Below the pieces are notes generated by a model that was given only the letters and a program-made list of their open reading frames with translations, was not told where the DNA came from and searched no databases. Positions 13,451 through 14,211 of a stretch of DNA of 14,211 nucleotides are shown one piece after another. This stretch comes from Candidatus Micrarchaeia archaeon. Lineage in GTDB: Archaea; Micrarchaeota; Micrarchaeia; Anstonellales; JAHKLY01. The translations under genes and the position numbers were made by a program. The stretch covers positions 1-14,211 of the forward strand of contig JBAZFO010000031.1 of the NCBI GenBank assembly GCA_041653315.1, given 5' to 3'. Each line of letters opens with the position of its first letter. Positions within the stretch are counted from its first letter, which is position 1.

Positions 13451-14211
13451 ATGAAAATTGAAAATAAATTTTTCTGGGGGATACTTGGGATAATTGTTAT
13501 TACTTTATTTGTTTTTTCAGTTATTTTAATATATGAAGGAGAAGAATATAAATCTCAATATGTTTCTTGCGTTAATAATTATAATAACCTAGTCGGCAAT
13601 TATAATTTAGTATTGCAAGCATATAATTATACTGAAAATACCCAAGTATTAGAATATAATGACATTGTTGATAAATATAATTCATTAGCTGATAAATATA
13701 ATATTATATTAAAAGATTATGAATCTATAAAAACAAATTATTTAATTCCTCCTTATATTCAAGTATTAAATAGAACAATTGTACTAAAATTTCAATTTGA
13801 AAATGATACTTCAACTCAAACTTGGTCATGGCCAATCGAAGATCTAGAAACTTCTTTTTTTAAAGGAAAAATAATGAGAGAAAAAGACATTGATGAAATG
13901 GATTTATATATCCCAAATTTATCAAATAAATTTAAAGATTATTCAAGATATAATTTTATTAATGAACAAATGGCTATTGAATTAAGACCTTATATTGAAA
14001 CAGAATATTTTGAAGAATTCGGAAAATATATTTATAATAAATTTTCAACTGATGAAGAAAGAATTGGGTCAGTTTGGTATATAATCACAAATTTAATTAG
14101 ATACACCCCAGAAATAAAAGAAACTCCAAGACTACCTTTAGAAACATTATTAGGCGCAGGTGGAGACTGCAAAGACAGTTCAATTTTAATCGCAAGTATA
14201 TTAAAATCAAT
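13451..14211 (+). CDS. Membrane-anchored transglutaminase-like protein, partial (3' end outside window)
   Basis: The frame opens with ATG 8 nt after the thrS stop, preceded by AAGTGATGAA as an SD, and stays open to the window edge (253 complete codons). Residues 7-28 form one hydrophobic helix, so the rest is probably outside the cell. An Asn/Tyr-rich, coiled segment (about 35-100) holds repeated NxY/KYN patterns. Near the end LETLLGAGGDCKDSSILIASIL matches the core of transglutaminase-like domains, with Cys240 as the likely catalytic residue. The His and Asp partners would lie beyond the window. Such archaeal proteins are often membrane-bound peptidases or structural folds of unknown substrate. 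It may be cotranscribed with thrS, though a functional link is not evident. Confidence 0.72.
   Translation, partial: MKIENKFFWGILGIIVITLFVFSVILIYEGEEYKSQYVSCVNNYNNLVGNYNLVLQAYNYTENTQVLEYNDIVDKYNSLADKYNIILKDYESIKTNYLIPPYIQVLNRTIVLKFQFENDTSTQTWSWPIEDLETSFFKGKIMREKDIDEMDLYIPNLSNKFKDYSRYNFINEQMAIELRPYIETEYFEEFGKYIYNKFSTDEERIGSVWYIITNLIRYTPEIKETPRLPLETLLGAGGDCKDSSILIASILKS

Noticed and set aside
1..14211. CRISPR array, tRNA or rRNA genes
   Set aside because: No regularly spaced repeats and no GC-rich cloverleaf-like segments were seen anywhere in the window.

Overview
The window reads as the chromosome of a very AT-rich archaeon. The evidence is the archaeal exosome/proteasome superoperon, eL43 and RpoP, Pcc1 and prefoldin beta, a threonyl-tRNA synthetase with the archaeal editing domain, TATA-box promoters, and GGTGA-type Shine-Dalgarno (SD) sites. 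Small proteins and low GC would suit a DPANN lineage, but nothing here fixes the taxon.

Right half, minus strand (10548 down to 6588): psmA, sdo1 (SBDS), rrp4, rrp41, rrp42, rpl37Ae (eL43) and rpoP form a tight operon for proteolysis, ribosome maturation, RNA degradation and transcription. Most stop codons touch or overlap the next gene's SD. The block ends in a T-rich terminator directly after rpoP. From my knowledge of archaeal genomes, this superoperon often continues into pcc1 and prefoldin beta.

Here that continuation (pcc1, pfdB, a KaiC-like ATPase and a HEAT-like protein; 2032 down to 1) lies about 4.5 kb away. It appears to have its own promoter.

The intervening stretch (about 2071-6587) holds four accessory genes: a membrane-anchored protein of unknown function, a gamma-type N6-adenine DNA methyltransferase, a convergent GIY-YIG nuclease (together a probable Type II restriction-modification pair), and an archaeal AAA ATPase with a DUF234-type nuclease-like C-terminus. 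The ATPase promoter carries two 18-bp palindromic boxes 22 bp apart, which look like an operator. I read this stretch as an accessory island inserted into, or accreted within, a housekeeping superoperon. No integrase or target-site duplication was seen.

Right edge, plus strand (10704-14211): a DUF3419/BtaA-like SAM-dependent transferase gene diverges from psmA. It is followed by thrS and by the start of a membrane-anchored transglutaminase-like protein cut by the window end.

The housekeeping genes mostly use strong SD sites. Several accessory genes instead place a TATA box about 25 bp before the start codon, implying leaderless or nearly leaderless transcripts.
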